Part shown: positions 16,341-25,567 of the stretch, piece after piece | Position numbering within the stretch: the stretch's first letter is position 1 | Layout of the letters: every line of letters starts with the position of its first letter | DNA from: JAWQFO01 sp033436665 | GTDB lineage: Bacteria > Pseudomonadota > Alphaproteobacteria > Rhodobacterales > Rhodobacteraceae | Direction: 5' to 3' | Assembly: GCF_033436665.1 (NCBI RefSeq) | Contig: NZ_JAWQFO010000007.1 | Location: 124,001-188,000, forward strand | DNA: 64,000 nt | Notes under the pieces: generated by a model | Databases searched by the model: none | Told to the model about the DNA's origin: nothing | The model's input: only the letters and a program-made list of their open reading frames with translations | Program-made: the position numbers and the translations under genes

Positions 16341-17741
16341 ATGGCCACGCAAAAACTCTACGCCGGGGCGAAACTGCGCGAACTGCGCACCCGGCTCGGA
16401 CATACGCAGAAGGATTTCGCGGCCAAGCTTGGCGTGTCGCTGCCCTACCTGAACCAGATGGAAAACAACAATCGGCCGGTGTCGACCACGGTCGTCCTCG
16501 CACTGGCGCAGGAATTCGGGCTCGACGTGACCGAGCTGAGCGAAGGCGACAGCGAACGCCTGGTCAGCGACATGCGCGAGGCGATGGCCGACCCGGTCTT
16601 CGGCAGCAGCCTGCCGCCAATGGCCGACCTGCGCCTCGCGGCATCGAACGCGCCCGCCTTCGCGCGGGCCTTTCTGGAACTGCACCGCGGCTACCGCGAA
16701 ATGCAGGAACGCCTGGCCTCGCTCGACGAGGCGCTGGGCCGCGAGGACGCGCGCGCAACACCCTCTCCCTGGGAAGAGGTGCGCGATTTCTTCCACTACT
16801 GCGACAACTACATCGACGCGGTCGACCGGGCGGCCGAGCATTTCGCCGAAAGGCAGGGCGGGTTTCGCAACATCCGCGTCGCGGCCTCCTCGGCGCTTGG
16901 CAACGCCGGGGTCACGGTCGAATTCGTCGACACGGATCGGCTGCGCCACTTCGATCCCGAGCGGAAGCTGCTCACCCTGTCGCGGCGCGTGGCACCGGAG
17001 ACGCAGACCTTCCAGATGCTGCTTCAGGTAGCGCTGGTGCGGCAGGATGCGCTGCTCGAGGCGACGCTCGACCTGGCGCGGTTCCACAGCCCCGAGGCGC
17101 GCGCGATCGCCAAGATGGGGCTTGCCAACTACTTCGCCGGCGCCGCGCTGATGCCTTACGGAACCTTCCAGCGCCGCGCTTTCGAGTGCCGTCACGATCT
17201 CGAGATCCTCGCCAACGACTTCGGCGCATCGATCGAGCAGGTTGCGCACCGCCTGTCCACCCTGCAGCGCCCCGGCGCCAAGGGTATTCCCTTCTTCTTC
17301 GTGCGCGTCGACCAGGCCGGCACGATCACCAAACGCCATTCGGCGACGCGGCTGCAGTTCGCGCGCTTCGGCGGGGCCTGTCCGCTCTGGAACGTGCACC
17401 GCGCATTCGAGACGCCGGGCCAGTTCCTGCGGCAACTGGCCGAGACCCCGGACGGGGCGCGCTACATCAGCCTGGCGCGCGACGTGTCCAAGGCGGCGGG
17501 GCATTTCGGCGCGCCGGTTCGGCGCTTTGCGATCGCGCTCGGCTGTGAGGTTCGGCACGCACGCGATCTCGTCTATGCCGACGGCATGGACATCGCCCGT
17601 GCGTCTGCCTTCGAACCGATCGGGATCTCCTGCCGGATCTGCGAGCGTCCGGATTGCCACCAGCGTTCGGTTCCGCCGCTGGAACGCCGGCTCAGCGTCG
17701 ATGCCAATCGCCGCGACGTGCTGCCCTACCAGGTCGGTTGA
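16341..17741 (+). CDS. pccR: Short-chain fatty acyl-CoA regulator (ScfR family)
   Basis: A 466-residue regulator. Residues 5-65 are an XRE helix-turn-helix (GAKLRELRTRLGHTQKDFAA, LPYLNQMENNN). The middle aligns with the IrrE/DUF955-like region of ScfRs, but I see no HExxH, so it is unlikely to be a peptidase. The C-terminal part is the DUF2083-type domain ending in the cysteine cluster CRICERPDCHQRSVPPLERR. By family it senses short-chain acyl-CoA, here probably propionyl-CoA, and activates pccB. ATG at 16341 is preferred because longer starts overlap the operators. Confidence 0.9.
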   Translation: MATQKLYAGAKLRELRTRLGHTQKDFAAKLGVSLPYLNQMENNNRPVSTTVVLALAQEFGLDVTELSEGDSERLVSDMREAMADPVFGSSLPPMADLRLAASNAPAFARAFLELHRGYREMQERLASLDEALGREDARATPSPWEEVRDFFHYCDNYIDAVDRAAEHFAERQGGFRNIRVAASSALGNAGVTVEFVDTDRLRHFDPERKLLTLSRRVAPETQTFQMLLQVALVRQDALLEATLDLARFHSPEARAIAKMGLANYFAGAALMPYGTFQRRAFECRHDLEILANDFGASIEQVAHRLSTLQRPGAKGIPFFFVRVDQAGTITKRHSATRLQFARFGGACPLWNVHRAFETPGQFLRQLAETPDGARYISLARDVSKAAGHFGAPVRRFAIALGCEVRHARDLVYADGMDIARASAFEPIGISCRICERPDCHQRSVPPLERRLSVDANRRDVLPYQVG

Positions 17742-17744
17742 GCC

Positions 17745-18395
17745 TCAGCGCTGGGCCCGGCGCCAGCCCGCAGCCTCGGCCTCGGCGGCGCTGCAGAACC
17801 AGCGTTCGCCCTTGTCCGTGCGGATGCTCGTGCGCGCATAGTCGCGCTGGCCCGGCATGTGGTAGATCCTGCCGTTCTTCGAGATGTTGCCCTTGATCGC
17901 GCAGGACCCGTCGGCGGGTGTGCCGCCCTGCCCGCGGGATTGCCGGAACTGGGCCGGCGACTGCACCTGGCTGGCGTGCAGCCCGCGATCGTTCACCGCC
18001 GCGCGCTTTTCGTCGAGATCGTATGCCATCGAATAGCGGCGATAGGCGAAGGCAAGGCCGTCCGAGACGATCTGCCGGCCCATGTCCGCCCCGCCGACCG
18101 CGCAGCGCGCGACGATGCGCTTGTAGCGGTCGATGTCGACGGCCGTGCAGGTCGCCGCCTGTCCCTGGTAGCGCGCGCGGACCTGCGCCGTGACCCAGGC
18201 TCCGCATTCCCATTCCACGCCCTGCCGTGTCCGGCAGGTCTGATCCGCCTCCGGCGCGTCGATCCCGTGCAGCCGCACGCGACGCGCGCCCACGTCGAAA
18301 GTGTCGCCGTCAATGACGCGCAGACGGCCCGAGAACTCGCTCGCCGACGCGGCAAAAGGAAGGACAAGAAGCAGGAGGCAGAAAATACGGACCAT
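17745..18395 (-). CDS. Exported thermonuclease with C-terminal sunset domain
   Basis: A 216-residue protein with signal peptide MVRIFCLLLLVLPFAASAS. The staphylococcal-nuclease OB fold follows: LRVIDGDTFDVGARRVRLHG then IDAPEADQTC carries the Asp and Arg of the active site, and DRYKRIVARCAV contains the second catalytic Arg. The last 55 residues (CAIKGNISKNGRIYHMPGQR, then GERWFCSAAEAEAAGWRRA) are a sunset domain, commonly appended to secreted nucleases. It should cleave extracellular or periplasmic nucleic acid with Ca2+. It converges on pccR with only three bases between stops. Confidence 0.88.
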   Translation of the reverse strand: MVRIFCLLLLVLPFAASASEFSGRLRVIDGDTFDVGARRVRLHGIDAPEADQTCRTRQGVEWECGAWVTAQVRARYQGQAATCTAVDIDRYKRIVARCAVGGADMGRQIVSDGLAFAYRRYSMAYDLDEKRAAVNDRGLHASQVQSPAQFRQSRGQGGTPADGSCAIKGNISKNGRIYHMPGQRDYARTSIRTDKGERWFCSAAEAEAAGWRRAQR

Positions 18396-18461
18396 GCCCC
18401 GGTATGAACCGGGCGCCGGGGCAAGTTAAGGCCGACGTTAGGGAAAGTTAACGCAGGTGAC

Positions 18462-20120
18462 TCATCGTTGCGCGATCTGCCAGTTCGGATGGACCCAAGG
18501 CTCGTCATTGGCCGGGGCCAGCGGATCGCGGCCCAGCAGGTGATCCGAGACCTTCTCGCCGACCATGATCGAGGGCGCGTTGAGATTGCCGTTGGTGATC
18601 CTCGGAAAGATGCTGCTGTCGGCCACGCGCAGCCGGTCGACGCCGATCACGCGCGCCTGCGGATCGACGACGGCTTCCGGGTCGTCGGCGCGACCCATCC
18701 GGCAGGTGCCGCAGGGATGGTAGGCGCTTTCGGCATGTTCGCGGATCACCGCGTCGAGTTCGTCGTCGCTTTGCGCTTGGACCCCGGGCTGGATCTCGTG
18801 CTTGACATAAGGCCGGAAGGCTTCCTGCGCGAAGATCTCGCGCGTCAGGCGGATGCAGCGCCGGAAATCCTCCCAGTCCTCCTCGGTCGACATGTAATTG
18901 AAGAGGACGCGCGGATCGGCGGCGGGATCCCCCGAGCGCAGCGTCACCGCGCCGCGCGAAGGCGAGCGCATCGGCCCGACATGGGCCTGGAATCCGTGCC
19001 CCTCGGCCGCGGCCTTGCCGTCGTAGCGCACCGCCATCGGCAGGAAGTGGTACTGGATGTCCGGATATGGCACCCCGGCCCGGCTGCGGATGAAGGCGGC
19101 GCTCTCGAACTGGTTCGAGGCGCCGAGGCCCGTCTTGGTGAAAAGCCACTGCGCCCCGATGAGCCCTTTCGAGACGAGGTTCCAGTAGCGATAGAGTGTG
19201 ATCGGCTGGCTCGAGGCCATCTGGATGTAGAGCTCGAGGTGGTCCTGCAGGTTCTGTCCCACGCCGGGCCGGTTGGCAACGATGTCGAGCCCGTGTTCGG
19301 CCAGCTGCGCGGCCGGACCGATCCCCGAGAGCATCAGCAGCTTGGGCGAGTTGATCGACGAGGCGGCCAGCACCACCTCGCGGCGCGCGCGGACCACCTC
19401 GGTCGCGCCGCCGCGGTCGATCTTGACGCCGATGGCCGCGCCATCCTCGATGATCACGCGCCGCGCCAGACCGCGCACCAGCGTGCAATTCTCGCGGCGA
19501 AGCGCCGGGTGGATGTAGGCGTTGGCCGCGGACCAGCGCCGTCCTTTCCAGACCGTCTGCTCCATCGGGCCGAAGCCTTCCTGCTTGCGCCCGTTGTAGT
19601 CGTCGGTGACTTCGTAGCCCGCCTGCCGCCCGGCCTCGACGAAGGCGGCATAAAGCGGGTTGAGGCGCGGGCCGCGGCTGACGTGAAGGGGACCGTCGGT
19701 GCCGCGCCAGGACGGGTCGCCGCCATGCCCGTTGGCGTGCCAGGTCTCCATCCGCTTGAAATACGGCAGCACGTCGGCAAAGGCCCATCCGTCCGCGCCC
19801 TGCTCGGCCCAGTGGTCGAAATCCATCGCGTGGCCGCGCACGTAGACCATGCCGTTGATGCTCGACGAGCCGCCGATGACCTTGCCGCGCGGACAGGCGA
19901 GGCGGCGACCGCCCAGATGCGGTTCCGGCTCGGAGGTGAAGCCCCAGTCGTAGCGGCGCATGTTCATCGGATAGCTCAGCGCCGCCGGCATTTGGATGAA
20001 GGGTCCCACGTCGCTGCCGCCGTATTCGATGACGATCACCGAGGCCCCGGCCTCGCTGAGCCGGTAGGCCATCGCGCAACCGGCGCTGCCGGCGCCCACG
20101 ATCACGAAATCCGCTTCCAT
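18462..20120 (-). CDS. betA: Choline dehydrogenase (GMC oxidoreductase)
   Basis: A 552-residue flavoprotein that oxidises choline to betaine aldehyde. The FAD-binding dinucleotide motif DFVIVGAGSAGCAMAYRLSE is at the N-terminus, and the second GMC signature is seen as ACPRGKVIGGSSSINGMVYV. The catalytic His region is YHPCGTCRMG near residue 465, and the end carries RITNGNLNAPSIMVGEKVSD. ATG at 20120 is taken; a GTG one codon upstream is possible. It is the last gene of the betI-betC-betB-betA operon, 22 bases after betB. Confidence 0.93.
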   Translation of the reverse strand: MEADFVIVGAGSAGCAMAYRLSEAGASVIVIEYGGSDVGPFIQMPAALSYPMNMRRYDWGFTSEPEPHLGGRRLACPRGKVIGGSSSINGMVYVRGHAMDFDHWAEQGADGWAFADVLPYFKRMETWHANGHGGDPSWRGTDGPLHVSRGPRLNPLYAAFVEAGRQAGYEVTDDYNGRKQEGFGPMEQTVWKGRRWSAANAYIHPALRRENCTLVRGLARRVIIEDGAAIGVKIDRGGATEVVRARREVVLAASSINSPKLLMLSGIGPAAQLAEHGLDIVANRPGVGQNLQDHLELYIQMASSQPITLYRYWNLVSKGLIGAQWLFTKTGLGASNQFESAAFIRSRAGVPYPDIQYHFLPMAVRYDGKAAAEGHGFQAHVGPMRSPSRGAVTLRSGDPAADPRVLFNYMSTEEDWEDFRRCIRLTREIFAQEAFRPYVKHEIQPGVQAQSDDELDAVIREHAESAYHPCGTCRMGRADDPEAVVDPQARVIGVDRLRVADSSIFPRITNGNLNAPSIMVGEKVSDHLLGRDPLAPANDEPWVHPNWQIAQR

Positions 20121-20142
20121 CACGTTCCCAACCTTGTCGCGC

Positions 20143-21600
20143 TCAGAACGGCGCTTCGACGTCGCCCATGCGTACGAAGACGGTCTTGAGCTGGCTGTAA
20201 TGCTCGATCGCCGCCTTGGAATTCTCGCGCCCGACGCCCGAGGCCTTCATGCCGCCGAAAGGGGCTTCGACCGGCGCGTCGTTGTAGCTGTTGATGTAGC
20301 AGGTGCCAGCCTCAAACCCGGCGACGACCCGGTGCGCGCGGGCGAGATCGCGGGTGAAGACCCCGGCGGCGAGCCCGAAGGGCGTGTCGTTCGCGCGGCG
20401 CATCGCCTCTTCCTCGGTGTCGAAGTCGAAAACCGCCATGACCGGTCCAAAGATCTCTTCGCGCGCGATGGTCATGTCGTCGGTAACGTCGGCGAACACC
20501 GTGGGTTCGATGTAGAACCCGTTGCGGTTCAGGCGCTTGCCGCCGCAGACCAGCCGTGCGCCTTCTGCCTCGCCTTTCGCGATGTAGCCCAGCACGATGT
20601 CCATCTGGCGCTCGGACACCATCGGCCCGAAGCTGGTCTCGGGCTCCATCGGGTCGCCAATCACCGCCTTCGAGAGGCGTTCGGCCATGCGGTCGAGGAA
20701 GGCTTCGCGGATGCCGCGCTGCACGAAGACGCGGGTACCGTTCGAGCAGACCTGCCCCGAGGAATAGAAATTGCCGAGGATGGCGCCGCCGACGGCGTTG
20801 TCGAGATCGGCATCGTCGAAGACGATCAGCGGCGACTTGCCGCCAAGCTCCATGGTGACGTGTTTCATGCCCTGTGCCGCGGCGGCGTAGACCTTGCGCC
20901 CCGTAGGCACCGAGCCCGTCAGCGAAACCTTGGCCACGCGCGGGTCGTTCACCAGCGCGGCCCCGACCTCGCCCAGGCCTTGCACGACGTTGAAAAGCCC
21001 CGCGGGAAGTCCGGCCTCGTACAGGATCTCGGCCACCTTCAGGGCACAGAGCGGCGTGGTCTCGGAAGGTTTGAAAACCATCGCATTGCCGCAGGCCAGC
21101 GCCGGCGCGCCCTTCCAGCAGGCGATCTGGGTCGGGTAGTTCCAGGCCCCGATGCCGACGCAGACGCCCAGCGGTTCGCGCCGGGTGTAGGCCCAGTTCT
21201 CGCCGAGTTGCACATGCTCGCCCGTGAGACTGCCGGCAAGGCCGCCGAAGTACTCAAGCGCGTCGGCGGCGCTGGTGGCATCGGCGACGGAGGTTTCCTG
21301 GTAGGGCTTGCCGGTGTCCTGGGTTTCAAGCACCGAAAGCTCGTGGTTGCGCGCGCGGATGATGTCGGCGGCGCGGCGCAGAATGCGACCGCGCTCGGTG
21401 CCCGTCATAGCGGCCCAGGCGGTCTGCGCGCGTTTGGCCGAAGCGAGCGCACGCTCGATCACGTCGGGCGTGGCCGCGTGCACGGTGGCGATGCGTTCGC
21501 CTGTCGCGGGATAGATCACCGGGATTTCGGCGCCGGCGGTATCCTCGAGATAGGCGCCATCGATGAAATGGCTGGCGGTGGGCTGGGTGGGATAGGTCAT
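20143..21600 (-). CDS. betB: Betaine-aldehyde dehydrogenase
   Basis: A 485-residue NAD(P)-dependent aldehyde dehydrogenase that makes glycine betaine. Catalytic Glu251 is in TMELGGKSP and catalytic Cys285 in SSGQVCSNGTRVFV. The Rossmann contact VSLTGSVPTGRKVYA is near 225-239. The length is that of BetB. ATG at 21600 starts the conserved sequence YPTQPTASHFIDGAYL. The 49 bases between betC and betB carry a copy of the short dispersed repeat (21614-21648), whose end provides a GGAGG that may serve as a distant ribosome site. Confidence 0.95.
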   Translation of the reverse strand: MTYPTQPTASHFIDGAYLEDTAGAEIPVIYPATGERIATVHAATPDVIERALASAKRAQTAWAAMTGTERGRILRRAADIIRARNHELSVLETQDTGKPYQETSVADATSAADALEYFGGLAGSLTGEHVQLGENWAYTRREPLGVCVGIGAWNYPTQIACWKGAPALACGNAMVFKPSETTPLCALKVAEILYEAGLPAGLFNVVQGLGEVGAALVNDPRVAKVSLTGSVPTGRKVYAAAAQGMKHVTMELGGKSPLIVFDDADLDNAVGGAILGNFYSSGQVCSNGTRVFVQRGIREAFLDRMAERLSKAVIGDPMEPETSFGPMVSERQMDIVLGYIAKGEAEGARLVCGGKRLNRNGFYIEPTVFADVTDDMTIAREEIFGPVMAVFDFDTEEEAMRRANDTPFGLAAGVFTRDLARAHRVVAGFEAGTCYINSYNDAPVEAPFGGMKASGVGRENSKAAIEHYSQLKTVFVRMGDVEAPF

Positions 21601-21613
21601 CTCGGAACTTTCT

Positions 21614-21648
21614 TGCCTCCGGCGGGGATATTTCGAAACCAGAGAGGG
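21614..21648 (-). repeat. Dispersed short repeat, family 1, copy B (short form)
   Basis: A 35-base element between betC and betB, read on the minus strand. It begins CCCTCTCTGGTT and ends CCGCCGGAGGCA. It matches copy A (56942-56976) with three mismatches. It shares the head TCTCTGGTT...ATCCC with the longer copies C and D. Its position inside an operon and its GGAGG end suggest it also affects betB translation. Confidence 0.8.
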
Positions 21649-21649
21649 A

Positions 21650-23158
21650 TCATTCGCCGCGCGGGAAGCGACGGGCGTCTTCGAGGACGTTGAGGTCCAT
21701 GTGGTTGCGCATGTACTGCTCGGAGGCCTGGCGCAGCGGCTGGTAGTCCCAGGGGTAATAGCCCCCTTGGCGCAGGGCCTCGTAGACGATCCAGCGCCGG
21801 GCCTGGCTGTGGCGGACATCGGCGTCGAAAGCGTCGAGATCCCAGGACGCCTCGCTCTCGGCGCGCAGGCGCGCGAGGGTGTCGGCATGGGTCGGGTCGC
21901 CGGCGAGGTTGGTCCGCTCGTGCGGGTCGGCGTCGAGGTCGAAGAGCTGGTCGGGATCGAGCGCGCACCGGTTGTACTTCCAGCGCCCGGTGCGCAGCGA
22001 GACCATCGGCGCCTGGGAGCCTTCGGCGGCGTATTCCATGCGCACCGGCTCGCGCCGCTCCGCCCCCTGCCCCAGCGGGACCAGCGAGGTGCCGGTGGTC
22101 CAGGGCGCGACCTCGTCCATCGAAACGCCGGCGAGATCGCAGAGCGTGGGACAGAGGTCGATCGTCGAGACCGGGGCGGTGACCAGCTCCGGCGTCATGT
22201 CCGGGGCGCTGATCATCAGCGGAACCCGCGCGGAGCCCTCGAAGAAGGACATCTTGAACCAGAGGCCGCGCTCGCCCAGCATGTCGCCGTGGTCGGAGAC
22301 GAAGACGACGATGGCCTTCTGCCGGGTCGCCTCGAGCGTGTCGAGCAGTTCGCCGATCTTGTCGTCGAGATAGCTTATGTTGGCGAAATAGGCCCGGCGC
22401 GACCGGCGGATGTCGTCTTCGGTGATGTCGAAGGCGCGCCAGTCGTTGGCGTCGAACAGGCGTTTCGCGTGGGGGTCCTGATCCTCGTAGGAGATCGCGG
22501 GAACTTCCGGCAGAAGGTGCTCGCACTCCGCATAGAGATCCCAGTACTTGCGGCGGGCGACGTAAGGATCGTGCGGATGGGTGAAGCTGACCGTCAGCAT
22601 CCAGGGGCGGGCATCGGCCCCGCGCGACAGGTCGTAGAGCTTGCGCTGCGCGTTGTAGGCGACCTCGTCGTCGTATTCCATCTGGTTGCTGATCTCGGCC
22701 ACGCCGGCGCCGGTGACGCTTCCGAGGTTGTGATACCACCAGTCGATGCGCTCTCCCGGCTTGCGGTAATCCGGGGTCCAGCCGAAGTCGGCCGGGTAGA
22801 TGTCGGTGGTCAGGCGCTCCTCGAAGCCGTGCAGCTGGTCGGGGCCGACGAAATGCATCTTGCCGGACAGACAGGTCTGGTAGCCGGCGCGGCGCAGGTG
22901 GTGGGCGTAGGTCGGCACGGCGGAAGGAAACTCGGCCGCGTTGTCGTAGACGCCGGTGGCCGAGGGCAGCTGGCCGGACATGAAGGAGGCGCGGCCGGGG
23001 GCGCAGAGCGGGCTGGCGGTATAGGCGTTGCGGAACCGCGTGGACCGCTTTGCCAGCGCCTTGAGGTTGGGCGCGTGCAGCCAGTCGGCGGGACCATCGG
23101 GGAACAGGGTCCCGTTGAGTTGGTCGACCATCAGGATCAGGATGTTGGGACGGGTCAT
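21650..23158 (-). CDS. betC: Choline sulfatase
   Basis: A 502-residue type I sulfatase that hydrolyses choline-O-sulfate to choline. The formylglycine signature C-x-P-x-R is present as CAPGR, with Cys52 as the residue to be modified. The N-terminal metal-site Asp is in ILILMVDQLNG, and later ligands are in FVSDHGDMLGERGLWFK. The C-terminus (SEQYMRNHMDLNVLEDARRF) is the choline-sulfatase type. Its start overlaps the betI stop by four bases. No signal peptide is visible, so the substrate must be imported; no dedicated transporter is in the window. Confidence 0.94.
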   Translation of the reverse strand: MTRPNILILMVDQLNGTLFPDGPADWLHAPNLKALAKRSTRFRNAYTASPLCAPGRASFMSGQLPSATGVYDNAAEFPSAVPTYAHHLRRAGYQTCLSGKMHFVGPDQLHGFEERLTTDIYPADFGWTPDYRKPGERIDWWYHNLGSVTGAGVAEISNQMEYDDEVAYNAQRKLYDLSRGADARPWMLTVSFTHPHDPYVARRKYWDLYAECEHLLPEVPAISYEDQDPHAKRLFDANDWRAFDITEDDIRRSRRAYFANISYLDDKIGELLDTLEATRQKAIVVFVSDHGDMLGERGLWFKMSFFEGSARVPLMISAPDMTPELVTAPVSTIDLCPTLCDLAGVSMDEVAPWTTGTSLVPLGQGAERREPVRMEYAAEGSQAPMVSLRTGRWKYNRCALDPDQLFDLDADPHERTNLAGDPTHADTLARLRAESEASWDLDAFDADVRHSQARRWIVYEALRQGGYYPWDYQPLRQASEQYMRNHMDLNVLEDARRFPRGE

Positions 23159-23730
23159 CCGGTCTTTCCGGTCAGCACGTTCAGGATCGACAGCGCCGCG
23201 GCGCGTGCGGTGTCGGCGCTTTCCGAGCGTGCCAGGGCGGCGCGCAGGTAAAGCCCGTCGATCAGAGCGGCGATGGTTTCGGCGTGGCGTTCGGGGGCAT
23301 CGCTGATCGGGCGCAGGGCGTGGGTCAGGTTCGAGCGCAGGCGGCGCTGGTAGAGCCGGAGCAGGCGCAGGGTTTCGGGATGAGTCTGGGCCTGTGCGTA
23401 GAGCGTCATCCAGGCGCCGATCGTATTGGGCGCGAAACAGGCCGGCGCGAAGCTGGCGGCGATGATCGCCTCGGCGCGCGCGCGCGGTCCGTTTGCCACT
23501 TTCAGGCCGCGCACGATCTCGGCCTCGAAATCGCGCAGGATCTGCCGCATGGCGGCGAGGAAGATCTGATCCTTGCCGCCGAAATAGTGATGCGCGAGCG
23601 CGGTCGACATGCCGGCACGGCGCGCGATCTGGCCCACGGTCACGTCGAGCGTCCCGCGCGCGCCGATCTCGGCGATGGTCGCCTGCACCAGCGCGGTGCG
23701 GCGAATGACTTCCATTCCCACTTTCGGCAT
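23155..23730 (-). CDS. betI: Choline-responsive transcriptional repressor BetI
   Basis: A 191-residue TetR-family regulator. The N-terminal helix-turn-helix is seen in LVQATIAEIGARGTLDVTVG and QIARRAGMSTALAHHYFGGK, followed by the helical ligand-binding domain. By family it represses the bet genes until choline is present. It is first in the operon and shares a four-base overlap with betC. A perfect 8-4-8 palindrome (23776-23795) lies 46 bases upstream of its ATG, as expected for autorepression. Confidence 0.92.
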   Translation of the reverse strand: MPKVGMEVIRRTALVQATIAEIGARGTLDVTVGQIARRAGMSTALAHHYFGGKDQIFLAAMRQILRDFEAEIVRGLKVANGPRARAEAIIAASFAPACFAPNTIGAWMTLYAQAQTHPETLRLLRLYQRRLRSNLTHALRPISDAPERHAETIAALIDGLYLRAALARSESADTARAAALSILNVLTGKTG

Positions 23731-23775
23731 GTCCCCGGGTCCCCGATCGATGACAGCCGCAACCCTAGAGCAGGC

Positions 23776-23795
23776 TTGATTGACTCGTCAATCAA
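23776..23795. promoter_or_regulatory. Probable BetI operator
   Basis: TTGATTGA and its exact reverse complement TCAATCAA are separated by CTCG. The site sits 46 bases before betI and only 12 bases from the stop of the neighbouring DMT gene. The TTGATTGA half resembles BetI boxes described for alphaproteobacteria, from memory. Confidence 0.8.
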
Positions 23796-23806
23796 CTAAA
23801 GCGGCG

Positions 23807-24712
23807 TCATGTCTTCGTGGCTGGCATCGGCGGGGTCACCGGGCGGCGGTTCAGCACCGCCTCGCGCCAGGTGATGAAGGTGACCGAGCCGAGGATCACC
23901 ACCCCGCCGACGACCACCCAGATGTCCACGGCCTCGCCGAAGGCGAAATAGCCGAGCAGCACGGCCCAGACGAGCTGGGTGAAGGTGACGGGCTGGGTCA
24001 CGGTCACGGGCGCGGCCGCGAAGGCGAGCGTCATGGTGTAGTGGCCGGCGGTAGCGCAGCAGGCGACGAGGAACAGGATCCCGAGTTGGCGCCAGGTCGG
24101 CATGACCCAGTCTGCGACGGCGAAGGGAAAGAGCGCGATCGTGACAAAGATCGACAGCATCGCGACGACGACGGCGGGGTGAACCTCGTCGGCGACGATC
24201 TTGGCCAGCAGGTAGGAGCCGCCGAACAGGATCGCCGTGCCGATCATGGCGAGATGGCCGGAGCTGACCTCGCGAAACCCCGGGCGCAGGATGATCATCG
24301 CGCCGACAAGGGCGAAGACGATGGCCGCGATGCGGCGCGCAGCGAGCCGCTCGCCGAGAAACAGTGCGGCGCCCAGCGTGACGTAAACCGGTGCGAGGTA
24401 GTTCATCGCCGTCACGTCCGCGAGCGGGATGCGCGGCATGGCGTAGAACCACAGGATCACGCCCATCGCGTGGCAGAAACCACGCAGCGCGAAGAGCCGC
24501 CACTGCCGGGGCGTGAGGTGCGCGGCACGCAGCTGACCAAGGGCCGGCACCAGGAAGACAAGCCCGATGACATAGCGCAGGAAGGCCGATTCCGCCGGCG
24601 GGATCTCGGGGCCTAGCAGCTTGACGAGGGCGGTCACGCAGATGAAGCAGACCCCGGTAACCAGCATCCAGAAGACACCGGTGACCGGGCGATTGGGTTT
24701 GACCGTGCTCAT
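23807..24712 (-). CDS. DMT superfamily (EamA) transporter
   Basis: A 301-residue inner-membrane protein with about ten hydrophobic segments in two EamA repeats. Typical motifs are FLRYVIGLVFLVPAL in the first half and VTITQPV-like VTVTQPVTFTQLVWAVLLGY in the second. ATG at 24712 is preferred because GAGGG lies just upstream; a longer start at 24742 lacks one. The substrate is unknown. It lies directly upstream of the bet operon in the same direction, but the palindrome and betI start between them argue for separate control. Confidence 0.87.
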   Translation of the reverse strand: MSTVKPNRPVTGVFWMLVTGVCFICVTALVKLLGPEIPPAESAFLRYVIGLVFLVPALGQLRAAHLTPRQWRLFALRGFCHAMGVILWFYAMPRIPLADVTAMNYLAPVYVTLGAALFLGERLAARRIAAIVFALVGAMIILRPGFREVSSGHLAMIGTAILFGGSYLLAKIVADEVHPAVVVAMLSIFVTIALFPFAVADWVMPTWRQLGILFLVACCATAGHYTMTLAFAAAPVTVTQPVTFTQLVWAVLLGYFAFGEAVDIWVVVGGVVILGSVTFITWREAVLNRRPVTPPMPATKT

Positions 24713-24760
24713 GCGCCCTCTTGATCGCAATTGCCGGGACACCGCAAGGGCGGGCCGTTC

Positions 24761-25360
24761 TCAGCCCACAAGCAGCTTGACCGCGATGGCCCACATCGTC
24801 AGGGCGATGATCCCGTCGAGCACCTGCCAGCTGCGCGGCCGCGCAAAGAGCGGCGCGAGGATGCGCGCCCCGTAGCCGAGGCCGAAGAAGAAGGTGAAGC
24901 TCGACAGGATCGCGCCGGACCCGAAGATCCAGGGGTCCGCGTACTGCGCCGAGATCGAGCCGATCAGAAGCATCGTGTCGAGGTAGACATGCGGGTTCAG
25001 CCAGGTGAAGGCCAGCGCCGTGAGCACCGTCGCGCGCAGCGTCGGCGCGGCGCGGCCCTCGGCTTCCATCCTGTGGCCGCCCTTCCAGGCCGATCGGGCG
25101 CTGCGCGCCCCGTACCAGATCAGGAAGGCCGCACCCCCGTAGCGCATCAGCGGCTCGAACCACGGTAGGGCGCGGGTGATGACACCGATGCCCGCGACCC
25201 CGGCGGCGATCAGCAGCGCGTCCGAGACCGCGCAGATCAGGCAGACCTGGAATACGTGGAGGCGCATCAGACCGTGGCGCAGGACGAAAGCGTTCTGCGC
25301 GCCGATGGCGAGGATCAGCGAAAACCCGAGCGCGAAGCCGGCAAGAAACGTGGTGATCAT
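24761..25360 (-). CDS. argO: LysE/ArgO-type amino acid exporter
   Basis: A 199-residue protein with about six membrane segments. The N-terminus FLAGFALGFSLILAIGAQNA then FVLRHGL is the LysE/ArgO signature and sets the start at 25360. Other typical segments are GGAAFLIWYGARSARSAW and ALAFTWLNPHVYLDTMLL. By family it exports arginine or other basic amino acids. No ArgP/LysG regulator gene is adjacent. The following DMT gene is 48 bases downstream on the same strand. Confidence 0.88.
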   Translation of the reverse strand: MITTFLAGFALGFSLILAIGAQNAFVLRHGLMRLHVFQVCLICAVSDALLIAAGVAGIGVITRALPWFEPLMRYGGAAFLIWYGARSARSAWKGGHRMEAEGRAAPTLRATVLTALAFTWLNPHVYLDTMLLIGSISAQYADPWIFGSGAILSSFTFFFGLGYGARILAPLFARPRSWQVLDGIIALTMWAIAVKLLVG

Positions 25361-25567
25361 GCCCCGGGCCCCAGGTCGCAATTCGTCATCATTGCCTGCG
25401 CCGCAGCCGTTCCGAAGTTACTGGGCATGATTTCTTGCAACCAATCACGCTCAAGTGAATGCACGCTGAGCTAGAATCCAAAACTTTTCGTCATTGGGCT
25501 GCGTATCTCCTTCAATCCTGCAGGCCAAGTCCCATATACACACCGTCCGCACGAAGGAAGATTTGAG

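Noticed and set aside
13620..17660. A 1346-codon open frame on the minus strand across pccB, the MFS gene and pccR
   Set aside because: It is antisense to three well-supported genes, has no ribosome site and no family resemblance. Long antisense frames are common at this GC content.
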